NCBI GenBank assembly: GCA_017440585.1
Contig: JAFSGW010000074.1
Coordinates: 1-38,943 of the forward strand
DNA from: Clostridia bacterium
GTDB taxonomy: Bacteria; Bacillota; Clostridia; UMGS1883
DNA length: 38,943 nucleotides
Direction: 5' to 3'
Shown here: piece after piece, positions 1 to 6,360 of the stretch
Numbering within the stretch: the first letter of the stretch is position 1
Layout of the letters: every line of letters begins with the position of its first letter
Made by a program: the position numbers and the translations under genes
The notes under the pieces: model-generated
Database searches by the model: none
What the model was told of the DNA's origin: nothing
Seen by the model: the letters and a program-made list of their open reading frames with translations, nothing else

Positions 1-1
1 T

Positions 2-58
2 CAAGAAAAACTTGGTTGTTTATCGCCAATGGAATATCACGAGTTAATGGTAGCATAA
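2..58 (+). CDS. IS3-family transposase OrfB, C-terminal fragment
   Basis: The second forward frame is open from the window edge to a TAA at 56-58 and encodes QEKLGCLSPMEYHELMVA. The pattern K-L-G-x-L-S-P-x-E-Y is the usual extreme C-terminus of IS3-family (IS150-like) DDE transposases, just after the integrase core. Only 18 residues are inside the window, so the catalytic residues and intactness cannot be judged. A short chance reading frame is the alternative, but the motif plus the hairpin and terminal-repeat-like sequence behind it make a transposase likely. Confidence 0.6.
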   Translation, partial: QEKLGCLSPMEYHELMVA

Positions 59-65
59 AAATATA

Positions 66-88
66 CACCCCACAAAATTTGTGGAGTG
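66..88. terminator. Hairpin at the end of the IS / of the transglutaminase-like gene
   Basis: Arms CACCCCACAAA (66-76) and TTTGTGGAGTG (78-88) pair with one C-A mismatch on the plus strand. On the minus strand the mismatch becomes a G-U pair and the stem is followed by TATATTTTT, so it could also end transcripts of the minus-strand gene at 168-1592. Confidence 0.5.
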
Positions 89-167
89 CATATCATAAAT
101 TTTTGTTATTTACATTGTCTACTTGACAGGGCGGGGTTCAAGCTTTGCTTTTTACAGTCCTTTTTTT

Positions 168-1592
168 TCATTCATTCGCCATAACTTTTTTCGTAACAGG
201 CTCCATATTTTCCTTCCATACAAAAATCTCAATTTCTTTCCCTTCAAACTCTGCCGTAGCAAAGCTTTTGGGCTCAACCCTTTCAATATCGCATTCTTCG
301 CCACCCTTTATTATCCACACAGGGCAGTCGTAATCGTTGTAAAGCCTTACCGTTACCTCATCCTTACCGTAGCATGGCTTTGCCATCACAAAATCAGCAA
401 CACGTAGTTCCCCACCCTTCACAAAGGTGCTTTCTTCGATGTCAAACCTATTATATATAAGAGTGTTTTTATCTGCATAAATTCCGCAAATGCCGTCTTT
501 TTTAAGAACTGTCTCCACGCTTCCGTCCTTCGGGCTATAGGAATAAATACCCTTATCGGTATTAAAATAAATAATGTTGTTCACACGGCACACGCCTGCA
601 TAAATACCTCCCGTGAAGACATAGCCGCCTCCTATGGACCATCTGCCGTCGCCGCCGTCAAGCTTTTCGTATATTACATTGCCATCTTCGTCAATAAGGC
701 TTCCGCCTTCCACGTGGTACATAACCCCGTCTACCGTAACCATACCGCTGTCATCACGCCATGCGGCATTATCATACCTGCTTGATGTTGCCTCATAGGG
801 CGATACAAAGCCGTAGTGACCAAGTGCCTTAATACCATTGTCACTTAATAAAACATGCTCATGGCGTACAACCGCCACGCAATCAGGAACGGGGTCGTCC
901 CATGTAACATCTATGTGATACCACTCTCCGTCAAGCTTTACCATGTTCCATATATGCCCCATAGCCTCTGACCTTACAAGGGCACCTTCAATACCAAGGG
1001 TATTCATCATATGCTGGAAAGCCTCGGAATATGCCGCACAAACACCAACCTTATCAAGCATAATAAGCATAGTCTGGTCTGCATCCGTTATGTCATAAAC
1101 ATAATTATTTATCATATAATCATGCACGGCTATAATCTTTTCAAAATCCGTCATGTCGGGGTCAATGTATAAAAGTATTTCCTCTGTGGCTTTGTCAATT
1201 TCGGCTAATGTCTTTTCAATCTCGCCTTTGTCATCTACCGTGTACTTAAGCTTCAATGTTCCCACATACCCACCGGGCATCAGGTTGTAGGAATAGCTCC
1301 TGCCTGCATAGAAATACCTTGGGTTATCAAAAACTGTCATGGCATACAATTCGTACAAATCGTCCTCGTTTATCTTAATTTCGGGATAAAGCTTTACGGA
1401 GGTTGCCATATCATCCCATGCATCAGTCACCTTTTCCGAAAAAGCCTCCTTTATTCCCTCATTCACGCTCATCAGTACTGCATCATCTTCACATTGAGGA
1501 ACCTTGTATATATCAATTTCCACCTCTTGTGCCGCAGCTGAAATATTTAAACATAATAAAAGCAAAATTGTAAAAAACAAAGCCTTTTTCAT
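168..1592 (-). CDS. Secreted transglutaminase-like superfamily protein
   Basis: Exported protein of 474 residues with a transglutaminase/protease-like core; its substrate is unknown. The N-terminus (MKKALFF, then a leucine-rich stretch ending near AAAQ) is a Sec signal peptide. The core has the catalytic Cys in VGVCAAYSEAF (about C185), the His in MGHIWNMV (about H213) and the Asp in WYHIDVTWDDP (about D228), the Cys-His-Asp order of the family. The last 180 residues look like beta-rich repeats (YVFTGGIYAG, IIYFNTDKGIYSY), as in proteins with DUF5050-type propeller tails. I chose ATG at 1592 because AGAGGTG lies 6 nt upstream; a GTG at 1601 sits inside that Shine-Dalgarno site. It has its own promoter at 1614-1642. 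It may act on wall proteins or peptides, which is inference. Confidence 0.8.
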   Translation of the reverse strand: MKKALFFTILLLLCLNISAAAQEVEIDIYKVPQCEDDAVLMSVNEGIKEAFSEKVTDAWDDMATSVKLYPEIKINEDDLYELYAMTVFDNPRYFYAGRSYSYNLMPGGYVGTLKLKYTVDDKGEIEKTLAEIDKATEEILLYIDPDMTDFEKIIAVHDYMINNYVYDITDADQTMLIMLDKVGVCAAYSEAFQHMMNTLGIEGALVRSEAMGHIWNMVKLDGEWYHIDVTWDDPVPDCVAVVRHEHVLLSDNGIKALGHYGFVSPYEATSSRYDNAAWRDDSGMVTVDGVMYHVEGGSLIDEDGNVIYEKLDGGDGRWSIGGGYVFTGGIYAGVCRVNNIIYFNTDKGIYSYSPKDGSVETVLKKDGICGIYADKNTLIYNRFDIEESTFVKGGELRVADFVMAKPCYGKDEVTVRLYNDYDCPVWIIKGGEECDIERVEPKSFATAEFEGKEIEIFVWKENMEPVTKKVMANE

Positions 1593-1613
1593 ACGTAACA
1601 CCTCTTTTGTTTA

Positions 1614-1642
1614 ATTCTATCAACAAAAACTAAAGCTGTCAA
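1614..1642 (-). promoter_or_regulatory. Sigma-A promoter of the transglutaminase-like gene
   Basis: On the minus strand TTGACA (1642-1637), 17 bp, then TAGAAT (1619-1614). The start codon at 1592 lies about 20 bp after the -10 box. The promoter is divergent from the pspC-like promoter at 1659-1687. Confidence 0.75.
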
Positions 1643-1658
1643 CCCATAGCAATTTTTG

Positions 1659-1687
1659 TTGCAAAACCTCAAAAAACAATGTATAAT
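1659..1687 (+). promoter_or_regulatory. Sigma-A promoter of the PspC-like gene
   Basis: TTGCAA (1659-1664), 17 bp, TATAAT (1682-1687). The expected transcript start (about 1694) falls at the AAGGAG ribosome-binding site at 1694-1699, so the 5' leader would be only about 15 nt. Confidence 0.7.
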
Positions 1688-1708
1688 GAAGAAAAGGAGT
1701 TGATTTTA

Positions 1709-1903
1709 ATGAAAAAGCTTTACAAATCCAGAACAGACAAAAAAATAAGCGGTGTATGCGGTGGTCTTGCTGAGTATTTAAATCTCGACCCCTCCATCGT
1801 CCGCCTTTTAATGTTTTTATTTATATGGTGCGTAGGTATCGGCCTTATTGCTTATATTGCCGCCGCACTCATCCTGCCCTATAAGGACGAAATCCAGGAA
1901 TAA
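1709..1903 (+). CDS. PspC domain small membrane protein
   Basis: A 64-residue PspC-domain protein. The N-terminal half carries the family signature KKLYKSRTDKKISGVCGGLA-EYLNLDP and is followed by one hydrophobic segment (about residues 33-56). In enterobacteria PspC is an inner-membrane partner of the phage-shock response; stand-alone PspC proteins in Firmicutes are common and less well defined, so an envelope-stress role is inference. The start at 1709 is preferred over an upstream ATG at 1679 because AAGGAG (1694-1699) lies 9 nt before it and the -10 box overlaps the upstream ATG. A hairpin terminator follows at 1916-1948. Confidence 0.85.
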   Translation: MKKLYKSRTDKKISGVCGGLAEYLNLDPSIVRLLMFLFIWCVGIGLIAYIAAALILPYKDEIQE

Positions 1904-1915
1904 AAGAAAATGAAG

Positions 1916-1948
1916 AAGGAGTAGCGAAATATAATCGCCACTCCTTTT
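1916..1948. terminator. Bidirectional terminator between convergent genes
   Basis: AAGGAGT-A-GCG (1916-1926) pairs with CGC-C-ACTCCTT (1936-1946) across an AT-rich loop with one internal mismatch, followed by TTT. It separates the pspC-like gene from the minus-strand gene ending at 1959. Confidence 0.65.
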
Positions 1949-1958
1949 GTTTATGAAA

Positions 1959-2165
1959 TCATTTCCCCATCAGATGCACTACAATACAAATTAAACCTAC
2001 AATTATACCTATTCCGCCTCCGATATACTGCGTGGCAACATATTCCCAGGACGGCTCTGCATTACCGTCATACTTCCACTTTTCATGAAAATCAAATATT
2101 TTGTCCATAAAAACAATCTGTATAACTGCCAATATAATAAGTGCTATACCAAAAAACAGATACAT
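1959..2165 (-). CDS. Small two-TM membrane protein (DUF6199-like)
   Basis: A 68-residue protein with two hydrophobic segments (about residues 2-20 and 46-66) flanking a charged loop (DKIFDFHEKWKYDGNAEPS). This arrangement and the EPS-x-x-Y/W motif before the second helix resemble DUF6199-type small membrane proteins as I remember them; no function is known. The ATG at 2165 has AGAGGTG 6 nt upstream; a GTG at 2174 overlaps that site and is less likely. It starts 31 bp after the stop of the fic gene on the same strand, so it is probably the second gene of that transcript. Confidence 0.55.
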   Translation of the reverse strand: MYLFFGIALIILAVIQIVFMDKIFDFHEKWKYDGNAEPSWEYVATQYIGGGIGIIVGLICIVVHLMGK

Positions 2166-2196
2166 GTCAATCACCTCTTTTACAGTCGTATGGCTA

Positions 2197-2928
2197 TCAA
2201 TACATTAGTTTAATATATTCATCAAGCTGAGTTTCTTCTAATTCTGCAACAAAATCTGCGAAAACAGTTAAATCACCATTTACCGCATATTGCTCAAGTG
2301 CATTATAGTAATCCAGTCGGTTTTCCTTTGCAACAGAAACAGGCAGGTACCCCTTCAGCAGAAGTTGATAATTCATAATTAATCTGCCTGTTCTGCCGTT
2401 GCCGTCAACAAAGGGATGAATTCGTACAAACTCGGCATGTGTCCATGCTGCAAGCTCTATCGGGTTCAATTCCTTTTCTTTTATTTTTAAATCTTCATAG
2501 AAGCCTTTAATCTGCATATACATTTCGTTTCCGGCAGGCGGAGTAAATCCTGCACCGCTTATACGAACTTGTTCACTTCGGTATATGCCGCCAATCATTA
2601 TGTTTTCCGTAAGTATTGCATGAAGATCCTTAATAGTGTTTTCATCCAGGGATCTATTTTCAATGATACATTTTTTTACATAACCATATGCTTTTTTATG
2701 ATTGATAACCTCATATATTTCACGCAGTTCTTTTCCGCCTATTGCAACTCCGTCCTCCAGAACAACTTTTGTTTCCATAAGTGTAAGAGTATTTCCCTCA
2801 ATAGCTGTTGAATTATGCGTAAACGTAAGCTCGAAATCTTTTTCGTAGGAAGACAAAGTAACAGGACTTATCATATGCTTGTTTTGGTCGTATTTAAGTT
2901 TCTTTTCTTGTATTCTTTCAAAGTTCAT
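2197..2928 (-). CDS. Fic family protein (AMP-transferase type)
   Basis: Fic proteins usually transfer AMP from ATP to a hydroxyl side chain of a target protein. The active-site loop HPFVDGNGRTGR (H171 to R182) matches HPFx(D/E)GNGRxxR with the catalytic His intact. An inhibitory-helix motif S-T-A-I-E-G-N lies N-terminal (S40, E44), which makes this a class II Fic whose activity would be held off by the Glu until released. Length 243 residues, single domain, no membrane segment, so cytoplasmic. No antitoxin-like partner is adjacent, in keeping with intramolecular inhibition. Ribosome-binding site AAAAGGAG, 7 nt before ATG. It has its own promoter (3015-3043) just behind the rubredoxin terminator. 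The target cannot be predicted. Confidence 0.9.
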   Translation of the reverse strand: MNFERIQEKKLKYDQNKHMISPVTLSSYEKDFELTFTHNSTAIEGNTLTLMETKVVLEDGVAIGGKELREIYEVINHKKAYGYVKKCIIENRSLDENTIKDLHAILTENIMIGGIYRSEQVRISGAGFTPPAGNEMYMQIKGFYEDLKIKEKELNPIELAAWTHAEFVRIHPFVDGNGRTGRLIMNYQLLLKGYLPVSVAKENRLDYYNALEQYAVNGDLTVFADFVAELEETQLDEYIKLMY

Positions 2929-3014
2929 AGCCTTTTCTCCTTTTAATCAAGATAAAACCCGTTTCGGTAGTCCCGTTAATCCTTTCCGTAATTCTCAAAA
3001 ATCTGTTTGTACCA

Positions 3015-3043
3015 ATTTTATCATTTTCCTTGTGGTTCGTCAA
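3015..3043 (-). promoter_or_regulatory. Sigma-A promoter of the fic gene
   Basis: Minus strand TTGACG (3043-3038), 17 bp, TAAAAT (3020-3015). This gives a leader of about 80 nt before the fic ATG at 2928. It lies just downstream of the rubredoxin terminator. Confidence 0.7.
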
Positions 3044-3061
3044 CCATCTTTGTAATTCTGC

Positions 3062-3094
3062 AAAAACAAGGACCACCTTTCGGCAGTCCTTGTT
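3062..3094 (-). terminator. Terminator of the rubrerythrin-rubredoxin operon
   Basis: Read on the minus strand, AACAAGGAC (3094-3086) pairs perfectly with GTCCTTGTT (3073-3065) and a T run follows. It lies 8 bp after the rubredoxin stop codon. Confidence 0.8.
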
Positions 3095-3101
3095 AATCTT
3101 T

Positions 3102-3257
3102 TTATTCCTCTGTAAATGCGTCCTTACCAAGTCCGCATACGGGGCATACCCAATCTTCTGCTACATCTTCCCAGGCGGTTCCCGGAGCAATGCCGTTATC
3201 GGGATCGCCAACTTCAGGATCATATTCATAGCCACAAGGGCATACATACTTTGCCAT
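3102..3257 (-). CDS. Rubredoxin with a CxCG first knuckle
   Basis: A 51-residue rubredoxin, a one-electron carrier holding Fe(SCys)4. The body ([16 protein letters not shown], then [14 protein letters not shown]) is typical. The first knuckle reads [11 protein letters not shown], so the two Cys are separated by one residue instead of the usual two. ATG at 3257 follows a GGAGG-type site (GGAGGAAATGATT). It lies downstream of the reverse rubrerythrin in the same transcript, separated by a composite palindromic element, and ends at a strong terminator. It probably passes electrons from an NADH:rubredoxin reductase to the rubrerythrin. That rubredoxins serve this role in clostridia is established; this particular pairing is inferred from the operon. 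Confidence 0.9.
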   Translation of the reverse strand: MAKYVCPCGYEYDPEVGDPDNGIAPGTAWEDVAEDWVCPVCGLGKDAFTEE

Positions 3258-3279
3258 AATCATTTCCTCCATTCAAATC

Positions 3280-3394
3280 AAATTCCGCTCGCGGAATTTA
3301 TTCCTTAACCGTCGCATAGCGACGATTTCATCCGCAGGATTTCACCGTCCTTCGGACGATTTCATTGAATCGCTATTACTTGAAATAGCGATTC
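3280..3394 (-). repeat. Composite palindromic intergenic element 1 (rubrerythrin-rubredoxin)
   Basis: In transcript order (minus strand) there is a perfect 11-bp stem formed by the last codons of the rubrerythrin gene (3394-3384) and the bases after its stop (3377-3367). Three RTGAAATC units follow (3365-3358, 3345-3338, 3331-3324), each leading into a short sequence; two of these are clear hairpins (GTCC-GAA-GGAC type and GTCGC-TAT-GCGAC). Then come GTTAAGG and a 20-bp palindrome AAATTCCGC/GCGGAATTT (3299-3280). The last two parts are shared in design with elements at 8546, 10317 and 11291. Confidence 0.8.
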
Positions 3395-3963
3395 AAAAGT
3401 CCTTCAAGTGCTCTGCCATGACGAGCTTCATCTCTTGCCATTTCATGAACTGTGTCATGGATAGCGTCAAGACCGTTCTTCTTTGCGCAAGCTGCAAGGT
3501 CAAACTTACCCTTTGTTGCACCGTATTCGCAGTCAACTCTCCAACGAAGGTTATCCTTTGTTGTAGCCTTCATATTAGCTTCCAGGTCTTCACCTAAGAG
3601 CTCAGCAAACTTTGCAGCATGTTCAGCTTCTTCATAAGCTGCCTTTTCCCAGTAGAGACCGATTTCAGGATAGCCTTCACGATGAGCAATTCTTGCCATG
3701 CAAAGATACATACCAACTTCGCTGCACTCTCCCTGGAAGTTTGCCATAAGCTGCTCAAAAATATACGCCTTATCCTCTGCGGAAATGTCGGGGTTATCCT
3801 TTACTGTCTTAGCGTAAACACCATATTCGTGCTCAGCTGCCAATGCTGCGCCTTCCTCCATAACTGTGAAGCGGCTGCCGGGAACGTTGCAAAGAGGGCA
3901 CTTCTCGGGAGGTTCATTACCTTCGTGAACATAACCGCAAACGGGACATACATACTTTTTCAT
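3376..3963 (-). CDS. Reverse rubrerythrin (NADH peroxidase type)
   Basis: A 195-residue rubrerythrin with the domains in reverse order. The N-terminus is a rubredoxin-like Fe site (CPVCGY at 5-10, CPLCNVPG near 22) and a four-helix diiron domain follows. The diiron ligands appear in QGECSEVGMY, KAAYEEAEHAAKF and HEMARDEARHG. Reverse rubrerythrins in clostridia reduce hydrogen peroxide with electrons delivered through rubredoxin; the enzyme is cytosolic. It leads an operon with the rubredoxin at 3102-3257. A strong promoter (4037-4065) has a Fur/PerR-type palindrome just downstream of the -10 box, so metal- or peroxide-dependent repression is likely. Its last codons (NRYFK-stop) form one arm of a perfect hairpin. 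Confidence 0.92.
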   Translation of the reverse strand: MKKYVCPVCGYVHEGNEPPEKCPLCNVPGSRFTVMEEGAALAAEHEYGVYAKTVKDNPDISAEDKAYIFEQLMANFQGECSEVGMYLCMARIAHREGYPEIGLYWEKAAYEEAEHAAKFAELLGEDLEANMKATTKDNLRWRVDCEYGATKGKFDLAACAKKNGLDAIHDTVHEMARDEARHGRALEGLLNRYFK

Positions 3964-4010
3964 AATTTTAATCTCCTTTATATTTCATTTTTTAATTTCA
4001 CTCTTTAAAA

Positions 4011-4025
4011 TGATAACGATTATCA
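4011..4025. promoter_or_regulatory. Fur-family operator upstream of rubrerythrin
   Basis: TGATAACGATTATCA is a 7-1-7 palindrome differing in one base from the Bacillus Fur consensus TGATAATNATTATCA. It matches the PerR box (TTATAATNATTATAA) less well. It sits about 5-19 bp downstream of the expected transcription start, where a bound repressor would block transcription. The symmetry extends into flanking AAAA/TTTT. Confidence 0.75.
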
Positions 4026-4036
4026 TTTTCATGTCT

Positions 4037-4065
4037 ATTATACATATAATTGTGTCACTTGTCAA
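4037..4065 (-). promoter_or_regulatory. Sigma-A promoter of the rubrerythrin operon
   Basis: Minus strand TTGACA (4065-4060), 17 bp, TATAAT (4042-4037). Both hexamers are perfect consensus, so the operon should be strongly expressed when the operator at 4011-4025 is free. Confidence 0.85.
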
Positions 4066-4090
4066 CACTTTTTTTGACTAATTTCAACTT

Positions 4091-4648
4091 TTATTTTTTT
4101 AAGTATTCATTAGCCTTGAGTATACCAATAAGGCTCTTTCCGTCCTTAATTTCGCCACTCATTGCCTTTTTTACAAGTTCTTCAAGAGGCACCCTTTCAA
4201 TAATCAGAAGCTCGTCGGGGTCACGGTTAACCTCACCCTTGTATAAATCCGTGGCAAGGAATAAGTGAAGCTCCTCTGTGCAAAAGCCGGGGGATGCATA
4301 GCTCACCCCAAGGTAAACCCAGTTATTTGCACATAAGCCAATTTCCTCTTCAAGCTCTCTTTTTGCACACACAATGGGCTCTTCTCCGCTATCCCGCTTT
4401 CCTGCAGGGATTTCGTAAACCAAACCGTCAAAGGGGCGTCTGTACTGCCATTCCATGTATACACAGCCCTCATTATCCAGTGCCACAACCCCAACACCGC
4501 CCGGGTGCTCCACAATTTCGCGGGAGGCAACGTTGCCTTCGGGGGTTTTCACCGTATCAAGCCTCATGTTTACAATTCTGCCCTTGAATTTATACTCGCT
4601 GTCTATACCTACCTCTTTTAAGGCATCACTTTCCGGGAACATACACAT
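4091..4648 (-). CDS. Nudix hydrolase, ADP-ribose pyrophosphatase type
   Basis: A 185-residue Nudix enzyme that probably cleaves ADP-ribose or a related nucleoside diphosphate-X. The Nudix box is complete: G then KRDSG, E, seven residues, RELEEEIGL (GX5EX7REUXEEXGU). Upstream, HPGGVGVVAL and YRRPFDGLVYEIPAG are typical of NudF/ADP-ribose pyrophosphatases. ATG at 4648 follows GGGGAGG with 8 nt spacing; a TTG two codons earlier is less likely. The gene overlaps the end of the upstream beta-propeller gene by 23 bp, which suggests translational coupling. The link between the two is unknown; handling of a sugar-nucleotide product is possible but unsupported. Confidence 0.85.
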   Translation of the reverse strand: MCMFPESDALKEVGIDSEYKFKGRIVNMRLDTVKTPEGNVASREIVEHPGGVGVVALDNEGCVYMEWQYRRPFDGLVYEIPAGKRDSGEEPIVCAKRELEEEIGLCANNWVYLGVSYASPGFCTEELHLFLATDLYKGEVNRDPDELLIIERVPLEELVKKAMSGEIKDGKSLIGILKANEYLKK

Positions 4649-6128
4649 CCACAATTCCTCCCCTTAAGAGAACAACTGCATCATCGCTCTTAACAATTTC
4701 AAATTCCACCTTTTCGGGTCTTACAAGCTTTGCACTGCCGTCAGTTGTGGCATTATGCTCACGATTCCAGTCCGATGTGGACAAGGGGTTACTGCTCACC
4801 TTACCCATAAAGGTAACGGTTGTGCCCTCAACCTCAAGGCAAATGCCCTCTTCGGAATAAATAACACCCTCCATGTCGCTTGTGCACACTACCTTTACGC
4901 CGTCCTTATACACGGTTTCACCAACCTCGCAGTCAATGAAAACACCTGTGGGGAAGCCCTTGGGGAAGCGGGAGTTTACAATCCAGTAGTAGTAATCACC
5001 GCTCATCCACACAAGGGGACCGCCCTTTATTTTATAGGGGCGTATGTTATTAAGCTCACTGTACTTTGTCAGTACCTTTCTTGTAACCTTATCCTCATCA
5101 TCAATTGTGTACTTTACAATTTCAAATGCCGTACCCATGGGGATAGATACGTAGCAAACGCCTTCCTCGTCTCTGTCTAAGCTCATACCGCCACCGTAGC
5201 AGAACTCTGTATTGGAACGGTGGAACTTATGGGCGTTGCCTATAAATATCTTCTTCCAGCTACCGTCCTTATAATATGTATAGTAGTAATGCTGGTTAAT
5301 TTTATCCTCGGCAATGTTTACAATTGCTGCACTCACGCCTCTTTCACCAAGCATAACGTCCCACACCCAGCCGCGCTTGGAGGTGTAATAGGGGTCAATA
5401 ACAAATTTTGCATCTGTCTCATAGCCTGAAACCTCAAAGGGTGCCTCGTTCACCTTATCCTTCAGCACATTGCCCTCAATGTCATAAAGGGTGAAATCCT
5501 TCGTGTCAAGGCAGGAATAATATATGCACACAGGGCACACATTATCCGGATGAGTTGAAGAATAAACCATATGAATTTTACTTTTTCCGTCGGAAACATA
5601 CTTTGCATAAGGTCTGCAGCCTGCACCCTGCACATTGCTCTTAACAATCTGGAAGGGCTCAACATCAAACCTGATGTTGTCGTTTTCATCAGGCATTGTA
5701 AGGCGTGCACAGGTGGGATGCCAGTTTACGCCACGGTAGCAAAGGTAAATATGTTCTTTATCATTCTCCATAATGAAAAGAGAAGGATATGTAGTATTAT
5801 GATTTGTTGCAAGGATTTTTTCCTCGCCCAAATCGGTTATATCGCAGGGTTTTTTTGAAATGCGGTAATAAAAGCATGCTTCGTCAGTATGGCGGGAGTA
5901 GATAATCATAATCCTCTCATCGGGAAGCACAAGAAAAGTGGGGTTGTCGTGGTCATCGGGCTGGAAATTGGAGCGTACAAGCACCTCTGTCTTTTTGCCC
6001 TCGTGAAGCATGATAGCCTTTATGTTACCATGCACGTCAATACAGCCAATAAAGGTTCTTCCTTTGTAGGAAATGGCTCTGGGGTCTGCAAACCAACACC
6101 AGGCGCCCTCTTTTTCAAGAATATTCAT
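4626..6128 (-). CDS. BNR-repeat (BNR_4-like) beta-propeller protein, lyase-like
   Basis: A 500-residue protein without signal peptide or membrane segment. The opening WCWFADPRAISYKGRTFIG and the later DDHDNPTFLVLPD and YSRH motifs (H60, H80) are characteristic of the BNR_4 propeller family, which is related to PL24/PL25 ulvan lyases. In those lyases two His about twenty residues apart line the active site; whether H60/H80 play that role here is inference. Further blades are seen as repeated aromatic-rich segments. The C-terminal 90 residues look beta-sandwich-like. It leads a two-gene operon with the Nudix gene, with a perfect promoter at 6159-6187 and ribosome-binding site GGAAGG. A cytoplasmic oligosaccharide-processing enzyme is the best guess. 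Confidence 0.65.
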   Translation of the reverse strand: MNILEKEGAWCWFADPRAISYKGRTFIGCIDVHGNIKAIMLHEGKKTEVLVRSNFQPDDHDNPTFLVLPDERIMIIYSRHTDEACFYYRISKKPCDITDLGEEKILATNHNTTYPSLFIMENDKEHIYLCYRGVNWHPTCARLTMPDENDNIRFDVEPFQIVKSNVQGAGCRPYAKYVSDGKSKIHMVYSSTHPDNVCPVCIYYSCLDTKDFTLYDIEGNVLKDKVNEAPFEVSGYETDAKFVIDPYYTSKRGWVWDVMLGERGVSAAIVNIAEDKINQHYYYTYYKDGSWKKIFIGNAHKFHRSNTEFCYGGGMSLDRDEEGVCYVSIPMGTAFEIVKYTIDDEDKVTRKVLTKYSELNNIRPYKIKGGPLVWMSGDYYYWIVNSRFPKGFPTGVFIDCEVGETVYKDGVKVVCTSDMEGVIYSEEGICLEVEGTTVTFMGKVSSNPLSTSDWNREHNATTDGSAKLVRPEKVEFEIVKSDDAVVLLRGGIVDVYVPGK

Positions 6129-6158
6129 ACAGCATACCTTCCTTTCATAGTTATTTCT

Positions 6159-6187
6159 ATTATATCATCACCATAATTTTCCGTCAA
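6159..6187 (-). promoter_or_regulatory. Sigma-A promoter of the propeller-Nudix operon
   Basis: Minus strand TTGACG (6187-6182), 17 bp, TATAAT (6164-6159). The start codon at 6128 lies about 25 nt after the expected transcription start. Confidence 0.8.
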
Positions 6188-6191
6188 CATG

Positions 6192-6225
6192 AAAAAACCC
6201 CGACAGAAAAATCCGCCGGAGTTTT
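6192..6225 (-). terminator. Candidate terminator in the gene-free region
   Basis: On the minus strand AAAACTCCGGC (6225-6215) pairs fully, with two G-U pairs, to GTCGGGGTTTT (6204-6194), followed by more T. On the plus strand two pairs are lost. It lies between the inverted-repeat element at 6262-6345 and the promoter of the propeller operon, and would stop minus-strand read-through into that promoter. Confidence 0.5.
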
Positions 6226-6261
6226 ACCACCTTGCCGCCTAAAACCCATGTTCGTATAGTA

Positions 6262-6345
6262 CAGGGACATTCCCTACCCACAGCCAACCCACACGCTCGT
6301 ACTTTAACAAGCAAGAGCAAAAATGAATGAATGGGGGTGTCCCTG
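6262..6345. repeat. CAGGGACA-ended inverted-repeat element, copy A
   Basis: Ends CAGGGACATTCCC and GGGGGTGTCCCTG are inverted repeats enclosing about 60 bp. The interior CCCTACCCACAGCCAACCCA and the segment AAAAATGAATGAATGGG are found again at 35073-35157 (copy C). No open reading frame is convincing inside it. It resembles a small non-autonomous element or a REP-like sequence. Confidence 0.7.
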
Positions 6346-6360
6346 CTCCTTGAAAAAAGC

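Larger units (their letters stand above)
1..140 (+). mobile_element. Right end of an IS3-family insertion sequence (partial)
   Basis: The window opens inside a transposase tail (2-58). A hairpin follows at 66-88, and then a G-rich stretch at about 115-140 containing TGTCTACTTGACAGGG and ending in TTCA. I recall this order (OrfB stop, hairpin, terminal inverted repeat ending in CA) from IS3-family elements of Firmicutes. The left end lies outside the window, so the matching inverted repeat and target duplication cannot be checked. The end of the element is only about 28 bp from the stop codon of the transglutaminase-like gene. Confidence 0.55.

Noticed and set aside
2918..3130. 70-codon minus-strand frame
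   Set aside because: It runs through the rubredoxin 3' end, its terminator and the fic promoter, and its product has no recognisable features.
3324..3365. GATTTCAT repeats as a CRISPR array
   Set aside because: Repeat units are only 8 bp, spacing is 14 and 20 bp, spacers are palindromic, and no cas genes are present.
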